Shown: in pieces, positions 33,586-42,507 of the stretch | How the letters are laid out: every line of letters begins with the position of its first letter | How positions within the stretch are numbered: the first letter of the stretch is position 1 | Assembly (NCBI GenBank): GCA_014728115.1 | Contig: WJME01000033.1 | Location: 124,001 to 188,000 of the forward strand | Direction of reading: 5' to 3' | DNA length: 64,000 nucleotides | Origin: Candidatus Zhuqueibacterota bacterium | GTDB lineage: Bacteria > Zhuqueibacterota > Zhuqueibacteria > Residuimicrobiales > Oceaniaggregativiventaceae | Notes under the pieces: model-generated | Databases searched by the model: none | What the model saw: only the letters and a program-made list of their open reading frames with translations | What the model was told of the DNA's origin: nothing | Translations under genes and position numbers: made by a program

Positions 33586-36500
33586 TTATGCTTTGCGTTC
33601 AAGAACTTTCTTTACGGTTTTGTTCAAGACCGCTCCACCATATGGTTTTTGCAGCCAGGCACCACCGGTACGGTCGATAATTTTTTGATAGGGTGCAGAG
33701 CACTGATTACCGCTGGAAAAGATAATAGAGAGATTCGGGGACATTGACAATAGCTCTTCAGCACATTCCGTCCCTGGCAAATCAGGCAACAATGCATCGA
33801 CGATGGCGATATCGATCTCGTCCTTATGGGCTCTAAATTTCTTTAACGCTTCTTTTGCGTTTGCCGCTCTTATTACCTGATAACCAAACTGTTTAAGCAT
33901 CAAGCCATTAATTTCAAGGATATCTTTTTCATCATCGATCAGTAAGACAGTATGGGTTTCGCTCATTTTTTGATTTTCCTCCTCTTGAATCGTTTCTGCT
34001 TGCTGAAAATAGATCGAAAAAATAGTACCCCGGCCTGTAGAAGAGGATACATCGATATAGCCCCCATGACGCTTGACAATGGCATAAACAGCAGCCAGCC
34101 CCAAACCACTGTGATGATCCGGATGGGTGCTAAAAAAGGGTTCAAAGATTCGGCCCAAGACAGAGGGTTCGATTCCCGTACCATGATCTTTGATCTGAAT
34201 GACAATATGTTTGGCTGCAAGATTCAAGATGGGACTCGTGTTAGCGTCTGGTTCATAAGGATAAATTTGAACATCGACACATCCACCCTCGGGCATTGCT
34301 TGCTGAGCATTTTTGAAAAGATAATCAAATGCACGATACAACTGGGCAAAATCTCCATTTACCAGACAGGGCCCTGAAAACTCGATGTTATACGTTATCT
34401 CATTTCCGAAAAGCATTTGTTGGCTGCTGATCAGCTCATTGAGTAGCAATTTTAAATCCACGAGCCGAAATTCCGAACACCCTTGCGGATCCAGGTCGAC
34501 CAATCTCTGATTGTAATTTTGCAGGGATTCCAGTCCGCTATGGATTTCATAAATTTGTCTTTTGTGACGAGGGTGCAAGTCTGTATCCGTACTCAGCTGG
34601 GCTAACAGGTCTCTAATCGTCATCAGTTGGTTTTCGTATTCCTGACTCACTCGGGCAATGGCCTGCACCACATTGAAAAGCCGGTAGCGGGCAGTGGAAT
34701 CAGCCGAACGATGGGGTAATTCCAAAACCACACCCCGGACGCCTGCTTTTTTGCCCAGCTTCATAAAGGGAAAGATCACACAAAAATTCTTTGGCAGGCG
34801 ATCATTTTCTGACGGCCAATAGATTTTGACTTGATGATATTCGGATACGGCAAGGCACAGTTGTCGAAAGTCCTTTTGCTTGGCCATATCAATCAAGGAC
34901 GGATGTTCTGAAGCATTAAGCTCTTTTTCCAATTCCAGTTCATCGGAAAACTCTAACAGCCAGGTGTCCTGGGAAGTCCAGATAGATTCTAAAGAACGCG
35001 CATCCAGGACATCAGCTGACAAATCCGCAAACGTCCAGCCCAATTGATTATCGGTTCCAACTTTTTTTATCGTCAGCCTGCTGCGAATCAATTCATCGAA
35101 AGGTTTAATAGTGATGTCGAGTTGTTGGTCCTGCCCTTCAGATGCTTTTTGCATTGCCTGCTTGAGTCTTTGTCGATCCGGTACTTTGCACCAATGGGGT
35201 ATAATCTCACCCAAAAGAAAGAGTGTTTCCCCACTGGCAAAGAACGGCTTGATAACTTGTTTAACAATTTTACCTCGTACATCTGTAATAAGCATAACGT
35301 CCTGAGCAGCTAACACTTTGACAGGTTTTGCAGTTTCCCTGATGAGCCCTTCACTCTGAGCATGGAGGATTTTAATCAAAATGTAATCCTCACCCAGTGA
35401 CTTATCTTTTGCAAAGTATAGTTGCAAAAGCATGGGCGTTCGATTTGACAGAGTCAGCTCTACTGCGTCCGGGGCTGTCAAGGAGTTGAGATCATTTTCT
35501 TTTAACCGCATTAACCACTCGTGCCACTGCTCTCCTTGAACGTCAGATAAAAAATCACCAAAGTCTTTACCGCTCATCGATTTTTCGCTGAGCCCCGTAA
35601 CCTGTTCAGCTTTGAAATTCCAAAGTTGTATATAACCATGCTGGTCAATAATGAATATGGGATCCGGAGCTCCCTGATAAATATCGAGCTGAGAATCAAT
35701 CGGTTTTGCAGTATTTGGCAGAGTCTTATTGTGTTCCAATTCATTAAAGAGCGTCTGGATATCAAATTCTTCATCATCCCCGGGGGCGATTTGGTAAGAC
35801 TCTACAGGGTCATGAATGGTCTCAAAATGATATTCGAAGCCAATGTGCTCACCCTTTAAATCGTTCTGTCCATAAATTCTTACCCAGACGGATAGAGTTG
35901 ACCCATCTTTACATTCGAGAAGAATTTTTTCCTGACCATTCTCATCTCCCTGCTTTAAAGGGGCAATCTCCTGTGATTGATAAATTACGGTATCCATAAC
36001 ATTTGTGCCAACCAACTCGTCTTTGGAATCAAATTTTAATAATTTTAATGCATGATCGTTGACAAAAATGATATTTCCATCCGCAGTGGTGCGTATAATG
36101 GCAAAATTCTCAAAGGAATCCTTTTCCTTATTCTGTTTTGATTCGATTTTGGATCGTCCCCACCCCGCTTTTAATTGCTGAACAATTTTTTCGAGAAATT
36201 GGGTGGCTAAAAGGAACAAATGCCGATCAAGGTGAATAGCGACCGGATCGAAGAGATGATCGAGATGTTCTTGTCTGCTCTGAAGAAGCTCGAAAACTCT
36301 TTTCATGTATCCATCGTAAGGCGTATTAAGCTTGAGAATGGCTATAGCTCCCCAAAAGGTATCCTGATATATAATCGGGATCAAAACCCTGGAAAATCTA
36401 CCTCGTAAAAAAGAGGCAAAAATATAACGGCCATCTTCTAATCCCAATTTTTCAAAATCTTTTTGAGGTCGCAGTAGTTGGAAAAAGATGCTGTTGTCGG

Positions 36501-36654
36501 AGGGAATTTCAATATATTCTGAGGGATCGAGTAGAAATTGTCCTTTGGTATCCAAAAAGCATACATTGACACGGTTTTGTTGGGCGAAACTGTTTTGCAA
36601 ATGTACCAGAATAGAATCATCGATATAATCTGTCAACAATGCCGTTTGCTGCAT
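33586..36654 (-). CDS. Hybrid sensor kinase with PocR-like and PAS domains, missing the phospho-acceptor His
   Basis: ATG 36654 is preferred over TTG 36666 on spacing. The protein has about 1022 residues. In order: a PocR-like sensory domain (about 1-150), a first PAS (about 195-290), a second PAS (about 350-430), linker regions, a HATPase domain with N-box FKNAQQAMPEGG, G1 box DHGTGIEP, F-box FEPFFST and G2 GLGLAA, and a C-terminal receiver with acidic pair LLIDDE, phospho-Asp in IVDALLPDLPG and Lys in QKPYGG. At the usual dimerisation box (where HDFNN or HELRNP stands) the sequence reads SQEYENQLMTIRDLL: His is replaced. It may be a pseudo-kinase that binds ATP and acts through the receiver, or it may use another acceptor. 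Confidence 0.9.
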   Translation of the reverse strand: MQQTALLTDYIDDSILVHLQNSFAQQNRVNVCFLDTKGQFLLDPSEYIEIPSDNSIFFQLLRPQKDFEKLGLEDGRYIFASFLRGRFSRVLIPIIYQDTFWGAIAILKLNTPYDGYMKRVFELLQSRQEHLDHLFDPVAIHLDRHLFLLATQFLEKIVQQLKAGWGRSKIESKQNKEKDSFENFAIIRTTADGNIIFVNDHALKLLKFDSKDELVGTNVMDTVIYQSQEIAPLKQGDENGQEKILLECKDGSTLSVWVRIYGQNDLKGEHIGFEYHFETIHDPVESYQIAPGDDEEFDIQTLFNELEHNKTLPNTAKPIDSQLDIYQGAPDPIFIIDQHGYIQLWNFKAEQVTGLSEKSMSGKDFGDFLSDVQGEQWHEWLMRLKENDLNSLTAPDAVELTLSNRTPMLLQLYFAKDKSLGEDYILIKILHAQSEGLIRETAKPVKVLAAQDVMLITDVRGKIVKQVIKPFFASGETLFLLGEIIPHWCKVPDRQRLKQAMQKASEGQDQQLDITIKPFDELIRSRLTIKKVGTDNQLGWTFADLSADVLDARSLESIWTSQDTWLLEFSDELELEKELNASEHPSLIDMAKQKDFRQLCLAVSEYHQVKIYWPSENDRLPKNFCVIFPFMKLGKKAGVRGVVLELPHRSADSTARYRLFNVVQAIARVSQEYENQLMTIRDLLAQLSTDTDLHPRHKRQIYEIHSGLESLQNYNQRLVDLDPQGCSEFRLVDLKLLLNELISSQQMLFGNEITYNIEFSGPCLVNGDFAQLYRAFDYLFKNAQQAMPEGGCVDVQIYPYEPDANTSPILNLAAKHIVIQIKDHGTGIEPSVLGRIFEPFFSTHPDHHSGLGLAAVYAIVKRHGGYIDVSSSTGRGTIFSIYFQQAETIQEEENQKMSETHTVLLIDDEKDILEINGLMLKQFGYQVIRAANAKEALKKFRAHKDEIDIAIVDALLPDLPGTECAEELLSMSPNLSIIFSSGNQCSAPYQKIIDRTGGAWLQKPYGGAVLNKTVKKVLERKA

Positions 36655-36761
36655 GGGTTCTCTCAAAAAATGATTTACAGAGGGTTAGGCACACGTTTTC
36701 TTAATTGCCTGTCATGTGACCAAAGCCCTTTTATCAATCCATCCATCGCTTTACAATCTAT

Positions 36762-36790
36762 ATTATAATGCAAAGAGACAATGCTGTGAA
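36762..36790 (-). promoter_or_regulatory. Candidate promoter of the hybrid sensor
   Basis: On the minus strand TTCACA (36790-36785), a 17-base spacer and a perfect TATAAT (36767-36762) precede the start codon by about 107 bases. Confidence 0.45.
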
Positions 36791-36819
36791 TCCGCCCGCC
36801 ATTCAGGTGTCAAGGCTGG

Positions 36820-38241
36820 TTATTCTATGGTAAAATCGATCATTCGTTCGATTGCTGCCGAACATACCGGACAAAATCCTTTTACGGTTTTTGAAAACAT
36901 AATGCAATCGACAGAAGGACGATACAATCCCTCTGATGCATATCCTGATCCTTCAAATGCACCCACAGAAGGATAGCTCGGATCATCCAGGATTTCTTGC
37001 ATCTCTTGTTTATACTGATTGTATTTTTCTTTATTCGAATAAGATTCAAGAGCCTTTTGGTTCAGCGAATCAAAGCGGGCTTTTTCCCAAAAAGTAGGGA
37101 TAGGTGCCCCCGTAGTCATAAACTCTTGCCATTTTACGTTTTCCTCATCCAGGAGGGCTGTTACATTGGGTTCCCAGGGCTCGACGTTTTGAGGATAAAA
37201 ATCGAGGTAGGCGACTGAAGACGAATAATATTCATCACCCAATCCGGCCATAGAATGCCCGAGTTCATGGACAAAAACATAATCAGCCCACCAGCCGGGC
37301 TGATGTTCTCGATCCTGGATTCCGGTATAGCAAGTCGTAAACCAGTTAAAAATTCCTCCACCACCATAGCGATCACTATTGACCAGGATCGCTATAAAAT
37401 CATAAGGGACCAGGGCAGAGATTTCACGCAGTTGTTTATTCTGGGTGGTCAAAACATAGCGTGGCGAGTCAAGAGAATTAAATGTTGCACCCAATATCGT
37501 CTGGCGCCATTTTTCTTTCCTGGGTTCATCGATACCGGAATCTTGAGAAATACTGTGAATTGTCCAGATATTGAAATCAGTGATCCGTTCTTTAAAGGGT
37601 GATACAGAGAACAGCTTATCGACCATATGCTCGGTATCTTGATTAAATTTTTCGAGTTCCCTTTTGGTATATCCATCGCCGAGAATCAACAGATCGACTT
37701 TGGATTGGCAAGGGCCATGATCGATAGTCTTTTTGACTTGAAGGGGGAATTGACTCTTTTCCCGGTTCACAAATCGAGATTCCGGATCAATGACAGTAGA
37801 AAATTTATCAATAAAAACATTTTCATCGTTTCTGACGCTGATCACCAGCTGAACCTCTCTTTTTGGCAAAGGAAAACGAACGCTTTCATGAAATGTTCTG
37901 TAAACACCTTTTTTTGCCTCCTCTGTGGTTTGCCATTCGCCAAAAATTGTACAAAACCCGCGCGAATAAATAAGCTGATTGGTTTTCAGATCAAATACCT
38001 TGACCAGGTACTTGCCCAAATTCAGGGTATCGATCAAATTCGTCTTGCTCGAAGGCCATTCCCTTTCGATATGAATTTGGTCGAGGCTAAAAATATCGCT
38101 TTTATATATTCCTGTGTGGTAATAATCCACTCGCATAGTTGAATCGACGAAAAATGTCTCAAACGATGTATCCGCCAGACAGACATTTGTGAATACCAGA
38201 CTGGTCAAAAAGTAAAGTAATCGTTTCAATATGTCCCTCAT
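36820..38241 (-). CDS. Secreted M64-family (IgA peptidase-like) metallopeptidase
   Basis: The 473-residue protein has a signal peptide (ending VCLA). The N-terminal 160 residues are beta-rich, and the catalytic part begins with KVDLLILGDGYTKREL, a classic M64 start. The zinc motif is HELGH followed by SMAGLGDEYY, giving two His ligands, the catalytic Glu and the Asp ligand typical of the family. SRYGGGGIFN-like Gly-rich and NVDNF-like segments also fit. Family members degrade host IgA or mucins in gut bacteria, while others serve general extracellular proteolysis. Four Cys near the C-terminus (VDCIMFS, GFCPVCSA) may form a disulfide or metal site. Confidence 0.9.
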   Translation of the reverse strand: MRDILKRLLYFLTSLVFTNVCLADTSFETFFVDSTMRVDYYHTGIYKSDIFSLDQIHIEREWPSSKTNLIDTLNLGKYLVKVFDLKTNQLIYSRGFCTIFGEWQTTEEAKKGVYRTFHESVRFPLPKREVQLVISVRNDENVFIDKFSTVIDPESRFVNREKSQFPLQVKKTIDHGPCQSKVDLLILGDGYTKRELEKFNQDTEHMVDKLFSVSPFKERITDFNIWTIHSISQDSGIDEPRKEKWRQTILGATFNSLDSPRYVLTTQNKQLREISALVPYDFIAILVNSDRYGGGGIFNWFTTCYTGIQDREHQPGWWADYVFVHELGHSMAGLGDEYYSSSVAYLDFYPQNVEPWEPNVTALLDEENVKWQEFMTTGAPIPTFWEKARFDSLNQKALESYSNKEKYNQYKQEMQEILDDPSYPSVGAFEGSGYASEGLYRPSVDCIMFSKTVKGFCPVCSAAIERMIDFTIE

Positions 38242-38314
38242 GTTTTACTCTGGAAAATGACTGGAAGGTGCTTGACTTGTTGCTGATCTCTTGATGATGA
38301 TGTGCAATAGTTCA

Positions 38315-38343
38315 ATATATTGACATTTTGGTTCAAAGTCAAC
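38315..38343 (-). promoter_or_regulatory. Candidate promoter of the M64 peptidase
   Basis: On the minus strand TTGACT (38343-38338), a 17-base spacer and TATATT (38320-38315) are 74 bases before the start. Five of six -35 and -10 bases agree with the consensus. It begins just past the end of the ATPase gene, with no terminator between. Confidence 0.6.
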
Positions 38344-38359
38344 AAATGAACCATAGGAA

Positions 38360-39133
38360 TTAAGTTTTGTATTTCTTTAGCATATGCGAGATAAAATACC
38401 GTGCTGGCGTCTCAAGTCCGATTTCTTGTAAAAAGTCGATATTTTCATATACATTATGGGGAGGGCCTTGCAATGCAATTTCTCCTTGATTCAATATAAT
38501 CAAATGGTCGGCATCGAGAGTTTCTTCCGGGAACTGGGTGATAAATACCGTTGACATGGCCTGGCCATCTACTTTTTCCGCTGGCAGAGACCCAAGAATG
38601 GCGAGAATTTCGCGTCTGCTGGCCGGATCGAGTAAAGAGGTGGGTTCATCCAGGACAAGATAATGGGGGTGCATGGCCAGGACAGTGGCCAGCGCAAGAC
38701 GTTGTTTTTCACCTCCAGAGAGGTAATGCGGTGACTGGAATCGATAAGGAGATAACCGAAAGCGGTTCAACATTTCGTCGACTTGCGCATGCATTGTCTT
38801 TTGGTCAACGCCCAAATTTTCCATTCCAAAAGCGATCTCGCGTTCGACGGTAGCCGACACAATTTGATTGTCGGGATTTTGAAACACCATTCCCACGCTT
38901 TTTCTAATATCGACGAGTTTATCACTTTCACGGGTAGACATTCCATCAACAATTACCTTGCCGTCGTTCGGAAGCAACAACCCATTTAACAATCGGATCA
39001 GAGTGGTTTTACCGGAACCATTTGGACCCATAATTACATATGATTTACCCGGGTGGATTTCAAGGGATATGGATTCCAGAACCCAGGGATCGTCTGATTT
39101 ATAACGAAAGGAAACATTTTCCAACTCGATCAT
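38360..39133 (-). CDS. ECF/cobalt-type ABC transporter ATPase (CbiO/EcfA-like)
   Basis: The 257-residue product has Walker A GPNGSGKTT, Q-loop VFQNPDNQI, signature LSGGEKQRLALA and Walker B YLVLDEPTS. The FQNPDNQ Q-loop is the mark of the ECF/CbiO subfamily, which powers vitamin or metal uptake with an EcfT scaffold and substrate-specific S component. Neither EcfT nor a small S protein is in this window. It lies 3 bases after YjbQ at the end of the housekeeping run. Loss of its scaffold from the locus leaves its substrate open. Confidence 0.92.
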   Translation of the reverse strand: MIELENVSFRYKSDDPWVLESISLEIHPGKSYVIMGPNGSGKTTLIRLLNGLLLPNDGKVIVDGMSTRESDKLVDIRKSVGMVFQNPDNQIVSATVEREIAFGMENLGVDQKTMHAQVDEMLNRFRLSPYRFQSPHYLSGGEKQRLALATVLAMHPHYLVLDEPTSLLDPASRREILAILGSLPAEKVDGQAMSTVFITQFPEETLDADHLIILNQGEIALQGPPHNVYENIDFLQEIGLETPARYFISHMLKKYKT

Positions 39134-39136
39134 TTC

Positions 39137-39556
39137 TCAGACACCCGTAAATTGAATGACAATACTTCGGTTACGGGCTCTATTATCCATGTCGATCAGG
39201 ATGAGTTGTTGCCATGTACCGAGCAAAAAGCGACCTTTTGCAAAGGGGATCATCAAAGAAGGGCCGAGTAGTGAGGCTCTGATATGAGAATGGCCATTTC
39301 CATCCCCCCATGTCGCATCATGGGCATAATCTATCGATTCCGGCACCAGACGTTCGAGGGCGGTACCGATGTCTTTGATCAAACCGGGTTCGAATTCTAT
39401 GGTGGTCAGGGCAGCAGTTGATCCTGAGACAAAAAGCAGAGCATGCCCTTCCGACAATCCACTATTATCCAAAGCGTGTGTTGCTTCACCGGTCAGATCC
39501 AATACATGACCATGACCATTGGTAGCAACAGTGATAGAGTCTGTTTTGATCTGCAT
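39137..39556 (-). CDS. YjbQ/UPF0047 family protein
   Basis: The 139-residue product matches YjbQ: GHALLFVSGSTAALTTIEFEPGL, HDATWGDGNGHSHIRASLLG with conserved His residues, and a C-terminal beta strand set (GTWQQLILIDMDNRARNR). The family has been linked to thiamine-phosphate synthase-like side activity and is probably a metal-binding or phosphate-acting enzyme, but its true role is not settled. It sits between the PfkB kinase and the ECF ATPase with 3- and 14-base gaps. Confidence 0.93.
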   Translation of the reverse strand: MQIKTDSITVATNGHGHVLDLTGEATHALDNSGLSEGHALLFVSGSTAALTTIEFEPGLIKDIGTALERLVPESIDYAHDATWGDGNGHSHIRASLLGPSLMIPFAKGRFLLGTWQQLILIDMDNRARNRSIVIQFTGV

Positions 39557-39570
39557 GCAGATCCTTTAAT

Positions 39571-40476
39571 TTAGAGGTTTACATGGGTCATTTGGACGAT
39601 AGCATTCGCCCGTATTTCAATATCTTCATTTTTCAAGGACTTTAACCGGTCCATACTAAAAGCTTCTACACAAAACGAGGCCATGGCACTGGCATAGACA
39701 ACAGCTCTTCTCAGATGGGCATCATCGATTTTATCGAACATGGCCAGGTACCCCATAAAGCCTCCGGCAAAGGTATCGCCGGCGCCAGTGGGATCATAGA
39801 GATTTTCAACCGGAAAAGCAGGACAAAAGAAATAGGAATCATTATGAATCAAAAGTGCACCATGTTCACCCTTTTTGATGACCAGTGTTTTTGGTCCCAT
39901 GGCCTGAATTTTTCGGGCACCTGTAAACAGGTTGTGCTCACCGGACAGATCTCTTACTTCAGAATCATTGATCATCAACGCATCAACAACAGACAATGTT
40001 CGTTTCAATTGTTCGAGAGACCCCGAGATCCAGAAATTCATCGTATCCATGGCCACAAATTTGGGATGACGCGTTTGTTGCACGACATGATACTGCAAAT
40101 CAGGATTGATATTTGCCAAAAAGACATAGTCGCTGTCTTTATAGGATTCGGGCAGAACCGGATTAAAATGCTCAAAGACATTGAGTTCAGTATAGATGGT
40201 CTCCCTGTCATTCATGTTATCCAGGTATCGGCCTTTCCATCTGAATGTCTTGCCTTTTTCCCGGACCAGACCTTCCATATTTACATTGCGATGATAAAGA
40301 AAATCGATATCCTGCATATCAAAATCATCACCTACAACGGCCACTAGATTGACCGGAGAAAAATAGCTTGCTGCTGTTGAAAAAAAAGTAGCGGACCCTC
40401 CCAGAGCATCATCCACCTTGGCAAACGGAGTTTCAACAGAATCATAAGCCATGGAACCAACGACCAGAACACTCAT
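39571..40476 (-). CDS. PfkB-family carbohydrate or nucleoside kinase
   Basis: The 301-residue product is a ribokinase-fold sugar or nucleoside kinase. It has the N-terminal Gly pair DALGGSATFFSTAAS and the C-terminal anion-hole motif DPTGAGDTFAGGF with the catalytic Asp. The sugar cannot be told from sequence; members near this type phosphorylate adenosine, ribose or similar substrates. The gene lies between argS and yjbQ. Confidence 0.92.
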   Translation of the reverse strand: MSVLVVGSMAYDSVETPFAKVDDALGGSATFFSTAASYFSPVNLVAVVGDDFDMQDIDFLYHRNVNMEGLVREKGKTFRWKGRYLDNMNDRETIYTELNVFEHFNPVLPESYKDSDYVFLANINPDLQYHVVQQTRHPKFVAMDTMNFWISGSLEQLKRTLSVVDALMINDSEVRDLSGEHNLFTGARKIQAMGPKTLVIKKGEHGALLIHNDSYFFCPAFPVENLYDPTGAGDTFAGGFMGYLAMFDKIDDAHLRRAVVYASAMASFCVEAFSMDRLKSLKNEDIEIRANAIVQMTHVNL

Positions 40477-40504
40477 AACTTTTCACCTCTGTTTATCTAA
40501 AGAG

Positions 40505-42154
40505 TTACATGGTTTTTGGAGCAGAAATTCTCAAGAGTGCCAATCCATTTTGCAAAACTTGTCGAGCTGCCTGACACAATTTCAAACGCGCTTGCGTCAA
40601 ATCACGATCTTCACTGACCACCCGGTTATCGTGATAAAACCGATGAAAAGCGGTAGCCAGTTCGTGTAAATAATTTGGAATACGATGTGGCTCGATGCTC
40701 TCAGCAGCTTTGGCAATGATATCTGGATAGTCCAATAGTTTTTTGATCAGGGCCATTTCTGAAGGGTGCTGCAAAGGACTCAAATCAGACGCGGGTTCAA
40801 CCCTTACGCCTTGCTCTTCGGCATAGCGAATAATGTTGCAAATACGGGCGTGGGCATATTGAACATAGTATACAGGATTTTCATCCGATTGTTTCTTTGC
40901 CAAATCGATATCAAAATCAAGCGGCTGCGAAATACGACGATCGAGGAAAAAGTAACGTGCAGCATCCACACCCACTTCTTCGATCAGTTCATCCATCTCG
41001 ATAATCTCCCCTGCGCGCTTGGACATTTTTACAACCTCGCCTCCGCGGAAAAGATTTACCTGTTGGATAATTTCCACCTGAAAAGAATCAGCCGGATGAC
41101 CGAGTGCGATCATGGCGGCACTCATGCGGTTGATATAGCCGTGATGATCAGGGCCCCAGAGATCATAATTCTTTTCAAATCCGCGATTGTACTTTGTTTG
41201 ATGATACGCAATATCGATCATAAAATATGTCGGTTCACCCTGGCTGGTGATCAACACACGATCTTTCTCATCCCCAAACTCGCTGGATTTGAACCATACG
41301 GCACCCTCTTTTTCGTAGACCAATTGTTTCTCTGATAGCACTTGGAGAATATTGGTATGAGCATCCAAAGTGCGCAATTCACTTTCATGGTACCAGCGGT
41401 CAAATTGTAAATTATATTTTTGCAAACTGGCTTTTTGACGGCTGATCATATGGTCCAATGCCATTTGGCTGAACAACACAGCCCGCTCTTGTTCAGCCAT
41501 ATCGACAAACTCTGCCCCCCTATCCTCGATGATTTCCCGGGCAAAATCAACCAAATACTGCCCGTGGTAACCCTCCTCAGGGACCTTTCGATCATATCCA
41601 AGCGCACTCATATATCGGGCGCTCAACGATTCGCCTAATAATTTTATCTGTCTGCCGGCATCATTCACATAAAATTCACGACTGGCATGATATCCGACAG
41701 CTGTAAAAAGACTGGCTAGTACATCTCCAATCGCTGCTGCTCTGGCACTGACAATATTTAAAGGTCCTGTAGGATTGGCACTAACAAACTCGAAAAGCAC
41801 ATTGCCTGATTTTTCATCCCCTTTGCCCCAGTCTTGTCCTTCCTGCAGAATTGTTTCCACGATATTTTGCAGGGCAGGATTGGCAAGAAAAAAATTAATA
41901 AAACCGGGCCCCGCAATCTCAACCTTACTGATTACATTGGGGTCAAGTTCCAATTCATTGACAATATCTTGTGCGATTTGGCGGGGAGCCTTTCGGGCTA
42001 TTTTTGCCAGGTTCATAGCAATGGTGATCGCAAAATCCCCAAATTCTTCCTGCTTTGGCTTTTCCAGTACCAAATCATCGAGTGCAAAATCCGTATATCC
42101 CAATCGATGCAGGGTTTGTAGAATGGTTTTCTTGACATAAATCTGTGGTTTCAT
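40505..42154 (-). CDS. argS: Arginyl-tRNA synthetase with altered HIGH motif
   Basis: The 549-residue enzyme attaches Arg to tRNA-Arg. It begins with the Add-1 domain, then the class I catalytic core: ANPTGPLNIVSARAAAIGD where the usual LHVGHGR stands, so both His of HIGH are replaced. KMSKRAG is intact. The C-terminal anticodon domain is present (YAHARICNIIR, DLTQARLKLCQAARQVL). I recall the same LNxVSAR variant in some related phyla, so it is probably active. It is between rsfS (2-base gap) and the PfkB kinase. Confidence 0.96.
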   Translation of the reverse strand: MKPQIYVKKTILQTLHRLGYTDFALDDLVLEKPKQEEFGDFAITIAMNLAKIARKAPRQIAQDIVNELELDPNVISKVEIAGPGFINFFLANPALQNIVETILQEGQDWGKGDEKSGNVLFEFVSANPTGPLNIVSARAAAIGDVLASLFTAVGYHASREFYVNDAGRQIKLLGESLSARYMSALGYDRKVPEEGYHGQYLVDFAREIIEDRGAEFVDMAEQERAVLFSQMALDHMISRQKASLQKYNLQFDRWYHESELRTLDAHTNILQVLSEKQLVYEKEGAVWFKSSEFGDEKDRVLITSQGEPTYFMIDIAYHQTKYNRGFEKNYDLWGPDHHGYINRMSAAMIALGHPADSFQVEIIQQVNLFRGGEVVKMSKRAGEIIEMDELIEEVGVDAARYFFLDRRISQPLDFDIDLAKKQSDENPVYYVQYAHARICNIIRYAEEQGVRVEPASDLSPLQHPSEMALIKKLLDYPDIIAKAAESIEPHRIPNYLHELATAFHRFYHDNRVVSEDRDLTQARLKLCQAARQVLQNGLALLRISAPKTM

Positions 42155-42156
42155 CG

Positions 42157-42507
42157 TTATTCCTTAACATGAGTGGTTTTGGCATCAGCCCACAATCGTT
42201 CAAGTCCATAATAATCGCGACGTTCAGGCAAAAACAGATGCACAACGACATCTACAAAATCGAGCAGCACCCAACTCATGACATGAGTTCCCTCAATATG
42301 CCAGGGTTTTACCTTTTCTTGCAACAGCGATTTGCTCAGATGATCGATAATGGCCTTAATTTGTACATCGGCTTCAGCTGAGGCGATCACAAAATAATCA
42401 GCTGCCGAGGTTAATCCTTCGAGATCAAGGATAACTATATTTTGACCTTTTTTATCCAAAATCAATTCTGCTATACGATCAGCCAGATCGCGTCCCTGTA
42501 GTGGCAT
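42157..42507 (-). CDS. rsfS: Ribosome silencing factor RsfS
   Basis: The 116-residue product has the RsfS core: ILDLEGLTSAADYFVIASA, DVQIKAIIDHLSKSL, and WVLLDFVDVVVHLFLPERRDYYGLERLW. RsfS binds ribosomal protein L14 and blocks subunit joining in starvation. Start at 42507 has AGGA at 6-7 bases, giving a 29-base overlap with the heptosyltransferase gene. It is directly followed by argS. Confidence 0.96.
   Translation of the reverse strand: MPLQGRDLADRIAELILDKKGQNIVILDLEGLTSAADYFVIASAEADVQIKAIIDHLSKSLLQEKVKPWHIEGTHVMSWVLLDFVDVVVHLFLPERRDYYGLERLWADAKTTHVKE

Noticed and set aside
39380-39400. GGGTTCGAATTC-like stretch resembling a tRNA T-loop
   Set aside because: It is inside the conserved YjbQ coding region and no acceptor stem or cloverleaf could be formed around it.
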